A DNA stretch of 64,000 nucleotides from Phenylobacterium sp. (GTDB taxonomy: Bacteria; Pseudomonadota; Alphaproteobacteria; Caulobacterales; Caulobacteraceae). Location of the stretch: contig NZ_JAUYAF010000051.1 of assembly GCF_030693625.1 (NCBI RefSeq), forward strand, positions 35,822-99,821, written 5' to 3'. How positions within the stretch are numbered: the first letter of the stretch is position 1; each line of letters starts with the position of its first letter. Positions 7,770-17,825 of the stretch are shown one piece after another. Under the pieces are notes generated by a model. That model was not told the origin of the DNA. It saw only the letters and a list, made by a program, of their open reading frames with translations, and did not search any database. Position numbers and translations under genes: made by a program.

Positions 7770-8522
7770 ATGAGCACCGACATCAAGACCGCCATCGTCA
7801 CCGGAGCCGGGTCCGGGATCGGCCGGGCCAGCGCGCTAGCCCTTGTGGAGGCGGGGTTTCACGTTTTCCTGGCCGGCCGCCGACTTGGTGAGCTGGAGGA
7901 GACGGCCCGACGAACATTGGCCGACAAGTGCACAACGATCGCCACCGATGTGAGCGACGAGGCCTCCGTCCTGGCTCTGTTCGAGGCGGTGAAAACCCGC
8001 TTTGGCCGGCTGGACCTGTTGTTCAACAACGCCGGGACCGGGGCGCCGCCCGTGCCGATGGAGGAGCTCAGCCTCGCCCACTGGAAGCGGGTGGTGGACG
8101 TCAACCTGACCGGCGCCTTCCTCTGCACCCAAGGCGCCATCCGGCTGATGAAGGCCCAGGACCCCAGGGGCGGGCGGATCATCAACAACGGCTCGATTTC
8201 GGCCCACAGCCCCCGGCCCCGGTCGGCGGCCTACACCGCCACCAAGCACGCCATCACCGGCCTGACCAAGTCCACCGCCCTGGATGGGCGGCCCTTCGAC
8301 ATCGTGTGTTCCCAGATCGACATCGGCAACGCCGCCACCGAGATGACCGCGGCCATGGCCAAGGGCGTGCCCCAGGCCGACGGGACACTCGCGCCCGAGC
8401 CGATGATGGACGTCAAGGCCGTCGCCGACGCCGTGGTGTTCATGGCCGGCCTGCCCCTGGAGGCCAATGTCCAGTTCATGACCGTGATGGCCACCAAGAT
8501 GCCCTTCATCGGGCGGGGCTAA
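7770..8522 (+). CDS. Short-chain dehydrogenase/reductase
   Basis: A 250-residue Rossmann-fold NAD(P)-dependent oxidoreductase. Cofactor motif TGAGSGIG near the N-terminus, LFNNAGTG, catalytic Ser in [10 protein letters not shown], and YTATK carrying the Tyr and Lys. Asp/Arg context at GRRLGELE suggests NADP may be accepted. Substrate not deducible. There is no Shine-Dalgarno; GCTAGGCT ends 7 nt before the ATG, a pattern fitting leaderless mRNA. Its stop overlaps the stop of the convergent folP. Confidence 0.92.
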   Translation: MSTDIKTAIVTGAGSGIGRASALALVEAGFHVFLAGRRLGELEETARRTLADKCTTIATDVSDEASVLALFEAVKTRFGRLDLLFNNAGTGAPPVPMEELSLAHWKRVVDVNLTGAFLCTQGAIRLMKAQDPRGGRIINNGSISAHSPRPRSAAYTATKHAITGLTKSTALDGRPFDIVCSQIDIGNAATEMTAAMAKGVPQADGTLAPEPMMDVKAVADAVVFMAGLPLEANVQFMTVMATKMPFIGRG

Positions 8523-9379
8523 TACCCGCCCATCCCGGCGAAGGCCTCCCACACCCGCAGCGCCTGGACGGTCTCGGCGACGTCGTGAACCCGCACCGCC
8601 GCGACGCCGGCCGATGCGCCGGCCAGGGCCGCGGCCAGGGAGCCGCCGAGGCGGTGGGCGGGATCGCGGGCGGCCGGGTCGAGGCGGGCCAGGAAGCTCT
8701 TGCGGCTGGCGCCCAGCAGGACGGGGAAGCCCAGGGCGGTGATCTGGTCGAGGGCCGCCAGCAGGGCGAGGTTGTGCTCGAGCGTCTTGCCAAAGCCGAT
8801 GCCGGGATCGAGCCAGATGCGGTCGCGGGCCACCCCCGCGGTCATGGCCGCCCGCGCGCGGGCCAGCAGGAATTCGCAGACCTCGGCGACCACGTCCTCG
8901 TAGCGGGGGTCGGCCTGCATGGTGCGAGGCTCGCCCTGCATGTGCATGAGGATGACCTCGCAACCGAGTTCGGCGGCGGTCTCCGGCACGCCGGGAGCCG
9001 ACAGCGCGGTGATGTCGTTCCAGATCGAGGCGCCGGCGAGGACGGCGGCGCGGGCCACGGCGGGCTTCACCGTGTCGATGGAGATGGGGACGCTGGTGCG
9101 GGCGCGGACCCGGGAGATCAGCGGGACGACGCGGGCGATCTCGTCGGCCTCGCCGACCGGCTGCGCCCCCGGGCGGGAGGACTCACCGCCGATGTCGAGG
9201 ATGTCGGCGCCGGCCGCCACCAGCGCCAAGGCGTGGTCGAGGCCGGCGTCAGGATCGAGGAACAGGCCGCCGTCGGAGAAGCTGTCGGGGGTGGCGTTGA
9301 CGATCCCCATCACGCGCACGGGCGCCGCGGGCCTGGAGGGCGTGGACCGGGGGGTGGAACGTCCGGGTGGCGAGGTCAT
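8519..9379 (-). CDS. folP: Dihydropteroate synthase
   Basis: Condenses p-aminobenzoate with dihydropterin pyrophosphate in folate synthesis (cytosol). Signature [15 protein letters not shown] near the N-terminus and [11 protein letters not shown]; also [19 protein letters not shown] and [13 protein letters not shown]. From ATG 9379 the product is 286 residues, normal for the family. A longer frame reaching 9472 adds a low-complexity stretch and is not preferred. GCTAGCTG ends 8 nt before the ATG and no Shine-Dalgarno is seen. Convergent with the SDR. Confidence 0.94.
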   Translation of the reverse strand: MTSPPGRSTPRSTPSRPAAPVRVMGIVNATPDSFSDGGLFLDPDAGLDHALALVAAGADILDIGGESSRPGAQPVGEADEIARVVPLISRVRARTSVPISIDTVKPAVARAAVLAGASIWNDITALSAPGVPETAAELGCEVILMHMQGEPRTMQADPRYEDVVAEVCEFLLARARAAMTAGVARDRIWLDPGIGFGKTLEHNLALLAALDQITALGFPVLLGASRKSFLARLDPAARDPAHRLGGSLAAALAGASAGVAAVRVHDVAETVQALRVWEAFAGMGGY

Positions 9380-9583
9380 GGTCCGAGCAGCTAGCAGACC
9401 TGCGTGGGGAGTCGAGGTCCTGGACGGCGCGCAGGACCAGCCGGTCTGATCCTTCGGTTCGCGGCGACGCATCTGTAATGGGCGCCTGAGGAGGTCGGCG
9501 CACGACTCCGCCCCCAGATTGGGGGGCCCTGCTCATTCCGTCATGTTCGATGTGCTAGAAGGCGGCGAGCAAGCGAGGCTGAG

Positions 9584-9781
9584 ATGATCCTCAATCCCGT
9601 CCGTGCATACAGGCGCTGGCGTCGCGCCCAGGAAGAGGCCCTGGACGAGGCCCACATGCTGCGGCGGCGTCATGGCGAGGCCGCCCTGGACGCCGCGCGC
9701 GCCAAACTCTCCCGCGAGGACCTGAGTTCCTGGGGACGACGCGTGCTGCAGGAAACCGTGAAGGTGCTGGAGAAGGCGTGA
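9584..9781 (+). CDS. Small basic helical protein, unknown
   Basis: A 65-residue charged helical protein (MILNPVRAYRRWRRAQEEAL ... LQETVKVLEKA). It lies alone between folP and ftsH. Support for a real gene: a promoter-like GCTAGAAG at 9554-9561 (the same octamer as near terC and ftsY), a weak GAGG before the ATG, and a strong terminator at 9843. I do not recognise a family. The opposite strand carries a longer open frame with less plausible composition. Confidence 0.55.
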   Translation: MILNPVRAYRRWRRAQEEALDEAHMLRRRHGEAALDAARAKLSREDLSSWGRRVLQETVKVLEKA

Positions 9782-9804
9782 GGCCTGGGGGAGCCCGCCT
9801 CTTC

Positions 9805-9832
9805 CTCCCCTATAGCGAAGCGTATGGGGGAG
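9805..9832. repeat. Small palindromic element
   Basis: CTCCCC (9805-9810) and GGGGAG (9827-9832) flank TATAGCGAAGCGTATG. It is one of several CTCCCC/GGGGAG-armed intergenic palindromes in the window (compare 14159-14285 and 62655-62680). Confidence 0.4.
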
Positions 9833-9842
9833 AAAGAACGAC

Positions 9843-9868
9843 AAAGGGGAGCCGTGAGGCTCCCCTTT
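9843..9868. terminator. Bidirectional terminator between small gene and ftsH
   Basis: An 11-bp perfect stem AAAGGGGAGCC / GGCTCCCCTTT with loop GTGA. It lies 22 nt downstream of ftsH and 61 nt after the opposing small gene, so it can serve both. Confidence 0.75.
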
Positions 9869-9890
9869 GCTTTGGTGCTGGTGGTCAGCC

Positions 9891-11774
<1,884 letters not shown>

Positions 11775-11901
11775 ATTGGTTCAGACCGTTCCGGAAAGTG
11801 TCCGCTAGACCCCAAGATAGGTGTGCGGACGCGGTTTCACCAGCAAGCAGGGCGCCACAGGACAGAAGATCGCAGCGGCGCCGTGAAAAATCAGCAAAAG
11901 C

Positions 11902-11932
11902 AAAAGGCCGCGCGGGGATCCGCACGGCCTTT
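11902..11932 (-). terminator. Terminator of rpsU
   Basis: On the minus strand GGCCGTGCGG / CCGCGCGGCC with loop ATCC, followed by TTTTGCTTTTG, begins about 35 nt after the rpsU stop. Confidence 0.75.
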
Positions 11933-11964
11933 CAAATACTTAAGCTTGGAAAAGGGTCAGGGCT

Positions 11965-12204
11965 CTACCGAGCGCCGGGAGCCTTCTTCGGGGCCGGGAT
12001 CAGGCCCTCACGCTGGGCGCGCTTGCGGGCCAGCTTGCGGGCGCGGCGAACGGCCTCGGCCTTTTGGCGGGCGCGCTTTTCGCTCGGCTTTTCGTAATGC
12101 ACGTGCCGCTTCATTTCGCGGAACGAGCCCTCGCGCTGCATCTTCTTCTTCAGCGCCTTGAGAGCCTGATCGACGTTGTTGTCGCGGACGAAAATCTGAA
12201 CCAG
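11965..12204 (-). CDS. rpsU: 30S ribosomal protein S21, apparent CTG start
   Basis: The 79-residue sequence [20 protein letters not shown] ... [20 protein letters not shown] is clearly S21. The codon where family members have Met is CTG (12204-12202). AGGAGA lies 7 nt upstream of it, the right distance for that codon. The nearest in-frame ATG is far upstream and would add some 70 unrelated residues through sequence already occupied by the divergent coq9 promoter, so CTG (or a nearby non-ATG codon) is the best start. It is divergent from coq9, an arrangement known in alphaproteobacteria, and followed by its own terminator. Confidence 0.88.
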   Translation of the reverse strand: MVQIFVRDNNVDQALKALKKKMQREGSFREMKRHVHYEKPSEKRARQKAEAVRRARKLARKRAQREGLIPAPKKAPGAR

Positions 12205-12379
12205 AGTTATCTCTCCTGTTACCCGTTCCCGCTCGGCCAGTCCTGGGGTCAGGCGGCGGCGAACGGACAATAGCCTTGCCCCCGGCGGCACGAGCCTCCG
12301 GGATGAGGGCGGCGAAATACCAGACACAGAGGGCGATGTCCACGGCGGACAGGAGCCTTTGGGCGCTATATTGTAAGGC

Positions 12380-13018
12380 ATGGCGCACGAAATCGACTGG
12401 GCTGAGGCCACCGAACAACAGATTCTGGATCAGGCTCTCAAGCTTGCCCCGGCGCAGGGGTGGACCTGGCCGATGGTCCGGGCGGCGGGCAAGGCCTGCG
12501 GCCTCTCCGTGGCCGAGACCGAGCTGTTGGTTCCCCATGGGCCCGCCGACCTGGCGGCCCTGCTGTCGCGGCGGCATGACGCGCAGGCGCTGGAGCGCCT
12601 GGCGGGGACCGATCCCAAGGGGCTGAAGATGCGCGAGCGCATCCGGGCCGGCGTCGAGGCGCGGCTGGATGCGGCGGCCGCCGACGAGGGCGCCGTCCGG
12701 CGCTGGGCGGGCTATCTGGCCCTGCCGACCCGGATTCCGCTGGCGCTGAAGCTGCTGTGGGAAAGCGCCGACAGCCTGTGGCGCTGGGCGGGCGACACCG
12801 CCACCGACGAGAACCACTATTCCAAGCGCGCGATCCTGTCGGGCATCCTGATCTCGGGGCTAGCGATGCGGCTGTCGGGCGGCAAGGCGCAGGCGATGGC
12901 CTTCGTCGACAGCCGCATCGAGAACGTCATGGCCTATGAGAAATGGAAGGCCGGCCGCAAGGGCGGGGACCTGCTGGCCGACGTGGCCGCCGCCTTGGGG
13001 AAGATGCGGTACGGGTAA
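12380..13018 (+). CDS. coq9: COQ9 family protein (ubiquinone biosynthesis)
   Basis: A 212-residue protein with the COQ9 fold: a TetR-like N-terminal helical part ([20 protein letters not shown]) and the lipid-binding C-terminal part with [23 protein letters not shown]9 presents ubiquinone precursors to hydroxylases. The family was formerly called rpsU-divergently transcribed protein, which is exactly the arrangement here. GCTATATT ends 7 nt before the ATG and there is no clear Shine-Dalgarno, again suggesting leaderless transcription. Confidence 0.92.
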   Translation: MAHEIDWAEATEQQILDQALKLAPAQGWTWPMVRAAGKACGLSVAETELLVPHGPADLAALLSRRHDAQALERLAGTDPKGLKMRERIRAGVEARLDAAAADEGAVRRWAGYLALPTRIPLALKLLWESADSLWRWAGDTATDENHYSKRAILSGILISGLAMRLSGGKAQAMAFVDSRIENVMAYEKWKAGRKGGDLLADVAAALGKMRYG

Positions 13019-13025
13019 TACCGCT

Positions 13026-13226
13026 CATCCCGGCGAAGGCCGGGACCCAGATACATCCCCCATGCCGGCCGCTGGCCACCCGTTCGTGTGGTTCGTGGGC
13101 AATCTTGACGGACCTCTGCGGCTTCGCAGGTCCGAAGAATTGGAACCACGAACCACACGAACCACACAAACCGGGTTCTGACCGAAAGCCGGAGACGAAT
13201 CTTGGGTCCCGGCCTTCGCCGGGATG
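13026..13226. repeat. Nested palindromic repeat element, about 200 bp
   Basis: The outer arms are a 25-bp motif (13026-13050: CATCCCGGCGAAGGCCGGGA then CCCAG) and its near-perfect inverse (13202-13226). Inside, TTCGTGTGGTTCGTGG (13083-13098) and CCACGAACCACACGAA (13146-13161) form a perfect 16-bp inverted repeat. At the centre a hairpin spans 13111-13132. The outer motif recurs at 22799 and 22898, and partly at 20433. It fits an intergenic REP/BIME-like family. No gene is evident between coq9 and the crotonase. Confidence 0.75.
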
Positions 13227-13287
13227 CGCGGATGTTTGCCTTCCACCGCGTCAGGGGCCGATGATGTCTCCAACGAGAGGAAACACC

Positions 13288-14148
13288 ATGACCGATGTCA
13301 CCACCGCCCAGTTCGCCTGCTTCAACGTCACCATCGAGGACGGGGTCGCCCATATCCAGCTCAAGCGCCCGGAGGCCATGAACTCCATGAGCCGGGAGTT
13401 CTGGAACGAGCTGCCGGTGATCGTGAAGGACATCGACCATAATGCGCGGGCCCGCTGCATCGTCATCAGCTCCACGGGCAAGCACTTCTCGGCCGGCATG
13501 GACCTGGCGGTGTTCGGCGGCGGGGGCTCCACCTCGGCCAACCAGGTCGCCGACCGCCACATCAACGCCGAGCAGCAGCGGCATCATATCCTCTGGCTGC
13601 AGGACTGCTTCGGCTGCCTGGACGACGCGCGTATCCCGGTGATCGTGGCCATCCAGGGCGGCTGCATCGGGGGGGCGGTCGACATGACCAGCGCCTGCGA
13701 CATCCGCTACGCCACCGAGGACGCCTTCTTCTGCATCCAGGAGATCAATATCGGCATGACTGCCGATGTCGGCACCTTCCCCAGGCTCTGCAAGCTGATC
13801 CCCGAGGGCTGGGTCCGGGAGATGGCCTATACCGGCCGCCGCATGCCCGCCCAGAAGGCCAAGGAGATCGGCTGGGTCAACGAGGTGTTCCCGACCCACG
13901 GGGCCTGCGTCGACCACGCCCTGGTGACGGCCCGCGAGATCGCCTCCAAGGCGCCCCTGGCGGTGACGGGCTCCAAGGTGATGATCAACTATGCCCGCGA
14001 CCACACCATCAAGGACGGACTGGACTATATCCCCGTCTGGCAGACCGGCATGTTCTCCGGCGCCCACATGGGCGAGGCCTTCACCGCCAAGGCCGAGAAG
14101 CGCGACGCGGTGTTCCAGGACCTGCAGCCGCTGAAGCACGGGATGTGA
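13288..14148 (+). CDS. Crotonase-family enoyl-CoA hydratase/isomerase, dienoyl-CoA isomerase-like
   Basis: A 286-residue crotonase. Oxyanion-hole segments GKHFSAGMDLAVFGGG and AIQGGCIGGAVDM are clear. CIQEINIGMTADVGTFPRL carries the acidic pair (E and D eight residues apart) typical of delta3,5-delta2,4-dienoyl-CoA isomerases, rather than the two glutamates of standard hydratases, so a role in unsaturated fatty-acid oxidation is likely. GAGAGG precedes ATG 13288; the frame open upstream runs through repeat DNA and is not coding. It is flanked on both sides by repeats and stands as a single gene. Confidence 0.88.
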   Translation: MTDVTTAQFACFNVTIEDGVAHIQLKRPEAMNSMSREFWNELPVIVKDIDHNARARCIVISSTGKHFSAGMDLAVFGGGGSTSANQVADRHINAEQQRHHILWLQDCFGCLDDARIPVIVAIQGGCIGGAVDMTSACDIRYATEDAFFCIQEINIGMTADVGTFPRLCKLIPEGWVREMAYTGRRMPAQKAKEIGWVNEVFPTHGACVDHALVTAREIASKAPLAVTGSKVMINYARDHTIKDGLDYIPVWQTGMFSGAHMGEAFTAKAEKRDAVFQDLQPLKHGM

Positions 14149-14158
14149 CTGTCACCTC

Positions 14159-14285
14159 CTCTCCCGCCTGCGGGAGAGGGTAGGGTGAGGGCTCTTTCTG
14201 AGGTTCCGTTGTTGCTCGTAGGCCGAGACGCGCAGCCTTGCTGCGCGCCCCCTCACCCTACCCTCTCCCCCTGAACGGGGAGAGG
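14159..14285. repeat. Composite palindromic repeat with 20-bp perfect arms
   Basis: GGGAGAGGGTAGGGTGAGGG (14172-14191) and its exact inverse (14250-14269) flank about 58 nt that contain a further hairpin, CGCGCAGC / GCTGCGCG (14229-14247). Small hairpins CTCTCCCG/CGGGAGAG (14159-14178) and CCTCTCCCC/GGGGAGAGG (14262-14285) cap both ends. It lies between two convergent genes and could terminate both transcripts. Confidence 0.75.
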
Positions 14286-14292
14286 AGAAGAG

Positions 14293-15507
14293 CTAGGCCT
14301 CCAGCTCCGCGCCCCGCAGGTTGCAGCCCTCGAGCTTGGCGCCGGCCAGGTCGGCCTCCAGGAAGCGGGCGCGGGGGGCCGAGGCGCCGGTGAAGTCTGC
14401 GCCGCGCAGGATAGCGCGCGACAGGTCGGTGCGCACCATGCGGCCGTCGTCGATGGAGAGCGGTCCCAGCTTGGCGCCGCGCAGATTGGCCCGCGTCAGC
14501 AGGGCGTCGGTGAGCCGGGCGCCGCGCAGGTCGGCCATGCTGAGGTTGACCCCGCGCAGGTCGCAGCCCGAGAGGTCGGCGCCCTGGAGCTGGACCCCCT
14601 GCAGGTCCATGCCGAAGAAGATCGAGTTCGGAGCCGAGAGCCCGCTGAGCCTGCGCCCCTTCAGCCCTCCCGGCACGGAGCGGAAGTCGGTGTCGGGCAG
14701 GCGGACGGTCTTGCCGCTCGCGCCGGCGGAGTCACAGAAGGCCTCGTGGGCGGCCAGGACCGCGTCCAGGGGCTTGTCGTCGATATAGACCGCCGCGGCC
14801 GGCGCCCTCAGCACCCCGGTGAGGTCGGCGTTGTCGATGTTGGCGAAGCCGATGTCGCAGCGGACCATGATCGCCCGCTTGAGCGAGGCGCCCGACAGAT
14901 CGGCGCCCGCAAGGTCGGCGCCGGTGAGGTTGGCGCCGTCCATCACCGCCTTGATCAGCTTGGCGCCGCCCAGCGTGGCGCCCGAGAGGTCGGCGTCGGT
15001 GAAGTCGGCGGCCATGGCCGAGAGGCCGTGCAGGTGAGCCCCGGCCAGGTTGGCGCCCGACAGCACCGCGAAGCTCAGTTCGCCCGGCCGCTCCTCGTGC
15101 TGCAGGATACGGAAGCCCTCGGCCCTGTCCTGCAGGGCGATGCGGCCCTCGCGCAGGTCACAGCCGGAGAGGTCGGCGTGGGCCAGATTGGCGCCGCGCA
15201 GGCAGGCGCCGCGCAGGTCGGCCTTGGAGAGGTCGGCCCGCCGCAGGTCGGTGTCGCGCAGGTCGGCCCCGAACAGCACCGCGCCCGCCAGCCTGGTCCC
15301 CACCAGGGAGGCGCCGTTGAGCCGGGCCCCGGTCAGGTCGGCGTCGCGCAGGTCCATCCCGTCGAGCTGGCGGTTGGTGAGGTCGACATAGGCGAGGTTG
15401 GCGCGCCGGCCGCCGCTGCGGCCCTCGAGGAATCGCCGGTGCTTGTCCAGCGCCAGGCGCAGGCCATCGATGTCGAGCGGTCTGAGGACGAGGACGGCGG
15501 GCGGCAT
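14293..15507 (-). CDS. Pentapeptide-repeat protein
   Basis: A 404-residue protein built largely of A(D/N)LxG repeats in two blocks, about residues 40-235 and 285-404 (for example LRDADLTGARLNGASLVG and LRGVNLSMADLRGARLTD). These form a right-handed quadrilateral beta-helix. An interrupting segment of about 50 residues (240-290) lacks repeats. Some family members mimic DNA or bind gyrase; nothing here proves that. There is no signal peptide, so it is probably cytosolic. The N-terminal 35 residues are non-repeat. The start codon has only a weak Shine-Dalgarno, so it may lie nearby. Confidence 0.9.
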   Translation of the reverse strand: MPPAVLVLRPLDIDGLRLALDKHRRFLEGRSGGRRANLAYVDLTNRQLDGMDLRDADLTGARLNGASLVGTRLAGAVLFGADLRDTDLRRADLSKADLRGACLRGANLAHADLSGCDLREGRIALQDRAEGFRILQHEERPGELSFAVLSGANLAGAHLHGLSAMAADFTDADLSGATLGGAKLIKAVMDGANLTGADLAGADLSGASLKRAIMVRCDIGFANIDNADLTGVLRAPAAAVYIDDKPLDAVLAAHEAFCDSAGASGKTVRLPDTDFRSVPGGLKGRRLSGLSAPNSIFFGMDLQGVQLQGADLSGCDLRGVNLSMADLRGARLTDALLTRANLRGAKLGPLSIDDGRMVRTDLSRAILRGADFTGASAPRARFLEADLAGAKLEGCNLRGAELEA

Positions 15508-15604
15508 GGGGATGCGGAAATTCCTGACTCCGCAATCTTCCCCCTTCGCGTTTAAGGAACCGTTGCGTCAATCCGCCACAGGGGCGCGCCCCGGCGGGAT
15601 TGCG

Positions 15605-16561
15605 TCAAAGCCAGCGCTTTTTCTTGAACCACAGGAAGGGGCCGACGCCGGCGATCACCATCAGCACCAGCGCCATCGGGTAGCCGAAACGCCAGGACAG
15701 CTCGGGCATGTGGTGGAAGTTCATGCCGTAGATCGAGGCCACCAGGGTCGGCGGCATCAGGGCCACGGAGACCACGGAGAAGAACTTGATGATGCCGTTC
15801 TGCTCGATGTTGATCAGGCCGAGCGCCGCATCCAGCAGGAAGGCGATCTGGGAGGCCAGGGACCCCGCATGCTCGGTGAGCGAGCCGATGTCGTGCTGCA
15901 CCGAGGTGAGATGGGCCCGGCTGGCCGAGGCGGCGGCGATTTCCGGGGCGAGACCGGCGAAGCTGGCCAGACGCCCCAGGCTGACCAGGCTGGTGCGGGC
16001 CATGGCCACCACAGACTGGGTGCGGGCCAGGCCCGTCAACAAGGGCTCGAAGGCGCCGCCGTGGGGACGGTCGAAGATGGCATGGGAGCTTTCCTGCACC
16101 GCCGCGGAGCCGGCCTCGAGCACGTAGGCCAGACGCTCGACGATGGCGTCCAACAGCTCCAGCATCACCTCCGCCCCGTTGGTGAGGTCGGGGCTTTCGG
16201 CGGCGCGCACCGTGAACACCGTGAAGGCCTTGAAGTCCTCATAGCGGATGGTCACCAGGACGCCGCGGGCGAGCACGAAGGTCGCGGGCGCCGAGGTCGG
16301 GTGGTCGTCCTGGCTGCGGGCCAGCAGGGTGGCGGTGAGGAAGGTGGCCTTGTCTTCCTGGTAGAGCCGCGACGAGGGCTCGATCTGAGCCATCTCCTCC
16401 CGGGTGGGGAGGTCGACGCCAAGCACGCGCTCGACCGCCAGCTCCTCCTCACGCGTGGGGTTGAGCAGGTCGATCCAGATGGTGTCGGCGGGCAGGACCC
16501 AGTCCTCGCCGGGCGTTTCGGACGTGGAGGCCGAAGCGCCGCGGCGGATCAGGTTCAGCAT
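15605..16561 (-). CDS. corA: CorA-family magnesium/divalent-cation transporter
   Basis: A 318-residue protein with the family architecture: a large N-terminal cytoplasmic alpha/beta domain (WIDLLNPTREEELAVERVLG), long helices, and two C-terminal membrane helices. The first ends in the pore signature YGMNF (residues about 273-277), and the last is followed by the basic tail FKKKRWL. It forms a pentameric channel. Cation selectivity cannot be read with certainty. It begins only 4 nt downstream of the CHAP-gene stop, so it is probably in one transcription unit with it. Confidence 0.93.
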   Translation of the reverse strand: MLNLIRRGASASTSETPGEDWVLPADTIWIDLLNPTREEELAVERVLGVDLPTREEMAQIEPSSRLYQEDKATFLTATLLARSQDDHPTSAPATFVLARGVLVTIRYEDFKAFTVFTVRAAESPDLTNGAEVMLELLDAIVERLAYVLEAGSAAVQESSHAIFDRPHGGAFEPLLTGLARTQSVVAMARTSLVSLGRLASFAGLAPEIAAASASRAHLTSVQHDIGSLTEHAGSLASQIAFLLDAALGLINIEQNGIIKFFSVVSVALMPPTLVASIYGMNFHHMPELSWRFGYPMALVLMVIAGVGPFLWFKKKRWL

Positions 16562-16565
16562 CAGC

Positions 16566-17240
16566 CTATTTGGCTTCGGACGAGCCTTGGGTCGCGGCCA
16601 TGATCAGGGCGGCGATCTTGTCGGTGGAGTCGGCCGCCTGGCTGAGCATCGAGAAGGGACCGGCGCCGGGACGGACGGCCTGGGCCATCTGGGTGGCGGC
16701 GCCCTGGGCCATGGCGACGGCGGTGTTGCCGGCGGCGTTCAGACCGGAATTGGCCACGCGCTGGGCGTGGGTGTCCTGATAGATGAAGCCGTGGGTGGGG
16801 TAGGTGGTCGAGCCGAGGTCACGGATGGGATCGTACCAGACCTTGACCTGAGACCAGTCGCCGGCCGGCGAGACGTCGATCACGGTGACGTCCTTCTCGA
16901 CCTGACCCCGGGTCCCGCCGATGCGCGACCAGTTGGCGTGGGTGATCTGGATGACCCGGTCGGTGAGCACCTGGCTGACCACGGCCACGTGGCCAAGTTG
17001 CATCTTGCCGTTGGGCTTGAAGCAGAGGACCGCGCCGGCCTTGGGAGAGAAGCCCGTCTCGTACTTGCCGGCGGCCTGCTTCCACCAGGTCCAGGCGTCG
17101 CCAAAGATCTGGACGCCGGAGATCAGGCGGGCGAAGGGCACGCACTGCCAGTAGGTGTCAGCCACCGCGCCAACAGGCGCGAGTGTCAAAACCGCTATGG
17201 CGGCCAGGGAACCCAGGACGGTTCTGGTCCGTTTCAGCAT
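16566..17240 (-). CDS. Secreted CHAP-domain amidase/peptidase
   Basis: A 224-residue exported protein. Signal peptide 1-28, then a CHAP domain with nucleophile C33 (YWQCVPFAR), H84 (GHVAVV) and HANW at 101-104. Enzymes of this type cleave peptidoglycan peptides. The C-terminal 70 residues are Ala-rich and may anchor or regulate the enzyme. AAGAGGA precedes the ATG. A promoter-like pair on the same strand is listed separately. The downstream corA gene follows within 4 nt. Confidence 0.9.
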   Translation of the reverse strand: MLKRTRTVLGSLAAIAVLTLAPVGAVADTYWQCVPFARLISGVQIFGDAWTWWKQAAGKYETGFSPKAGAVLCFKPNGKMQLGHVAVVSQVLTDRVIQITHANWSRIGGTRGQVEKDVTVIDVSPAGDWSQVKVWYDPIRDLGSTTYPTHGFIYQDTHAQRVANSGLNAAGNTAVAMAQGAATQMAQAVRPGAGPFSMLSQAADSTDKIAALIMAATQGSSEAK

Positions 17241-17825
17241 GTTAAGAGGAACTCCCCACGCGAACTGCGATTAGGGATACTCATCCGCGGCGCGAAAGCA
17301 AAGAGCTTTTCCACGTGTGCGGCGGAAGGTCGCCGAGTCTCCCACAGGGAATTCCACAGCTTCACTGGGCTGTCACACGCCTCAAGGCCAAGATTGTACA
17401 GGCAACGGGGAAGTCAAAAGGTTAAAGTTAGGGAAACTAATCCCGATTTTTGGCCTTGCGCTCCGTTATTAAGCTGTCATCGCCTACCGGCTACATTCTT
17501 AGATACTGTAATTTTTCCGGCCACTGCTTTCGACCCCGGCGGGTGAAACAATCCGAAACAGACGAACGCACCGTCTCCCAAGACCTCGACGCCGGTTGCG
17601 GCGCGCCGTGCCAAGAAGAGACGCGGCGCCTCGTGACGGGTCACATTTCGGGCATTGGCCGGCATTTCGCCTTCGCCCGGGCCGTCCGGCGCCCGGAAAA
17701 GCGGCGCCGTGGGCATACCGCTGGGGGCGACTCAGACTTCCCGCGCGATTTTGAGAACCATTCGCAGTAGTCGGGGCCGACGGATAGGCTAGAAGTTGGG
17801 GAACGTTCATCTTTCGAGGACCCCC
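17241..17825. other. 585-nt intergenic region between CHAP gene and terC
   Basis: No convincing gene; short frames on both strands lack family resemblance. It holds AT-richer sequence at 17400-17520, a 9-bp inverted repeat CAAGGCCAA (17383-17391) / TTGGCCTTG (17450-17458) around the CHAP promoter, two DnaA-box-like words (TTTTCCACG at 17308, ATTCCACAG at 17351), and GCTAGAAG (17788-17795), a likely -10 for terC. A small RNA cannot be excluded. Confidence 0.5.
17392..17417 (-). promoter_or_regulatory. Candidate promoter of the CHAP gene
   Basis: Minus-strand TTGACT (17417-17412) and TACAATC (17398-17392) are 13 nt apart, within the short spacing known for the Caulobacter housekeeping sigma factor. 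It is framed by the 9-bp inverted repeat described for this intergenic region. Confidence 0.4.

Noticed and set aside
13026-13200. Repeat region read as a protein (PFVWFVGNLDGPLRLRRSEE)
   Set aside because: The reading comes from the inverted repeat itself and has no start signal.
13026-13226. Possible CRISPR array because of repeated GGCGAAGGCC units
   Set aside because: Copies are few, inverted rather than direct, unevenly spaced, and there are no cas genes.
17300-17360. Possible replication origin because of DnaA-box-like words
   Set aside because: Only two imperfect matches, no cluster of boxes, and no dnaA, hemE or parAB nearby.
17477-17716. 79-codon minus frame in the gap upstream of terC
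   Set aside because: No Shine-Dalgarno, no recognisable motif, and composition like random GC-rich sequence.
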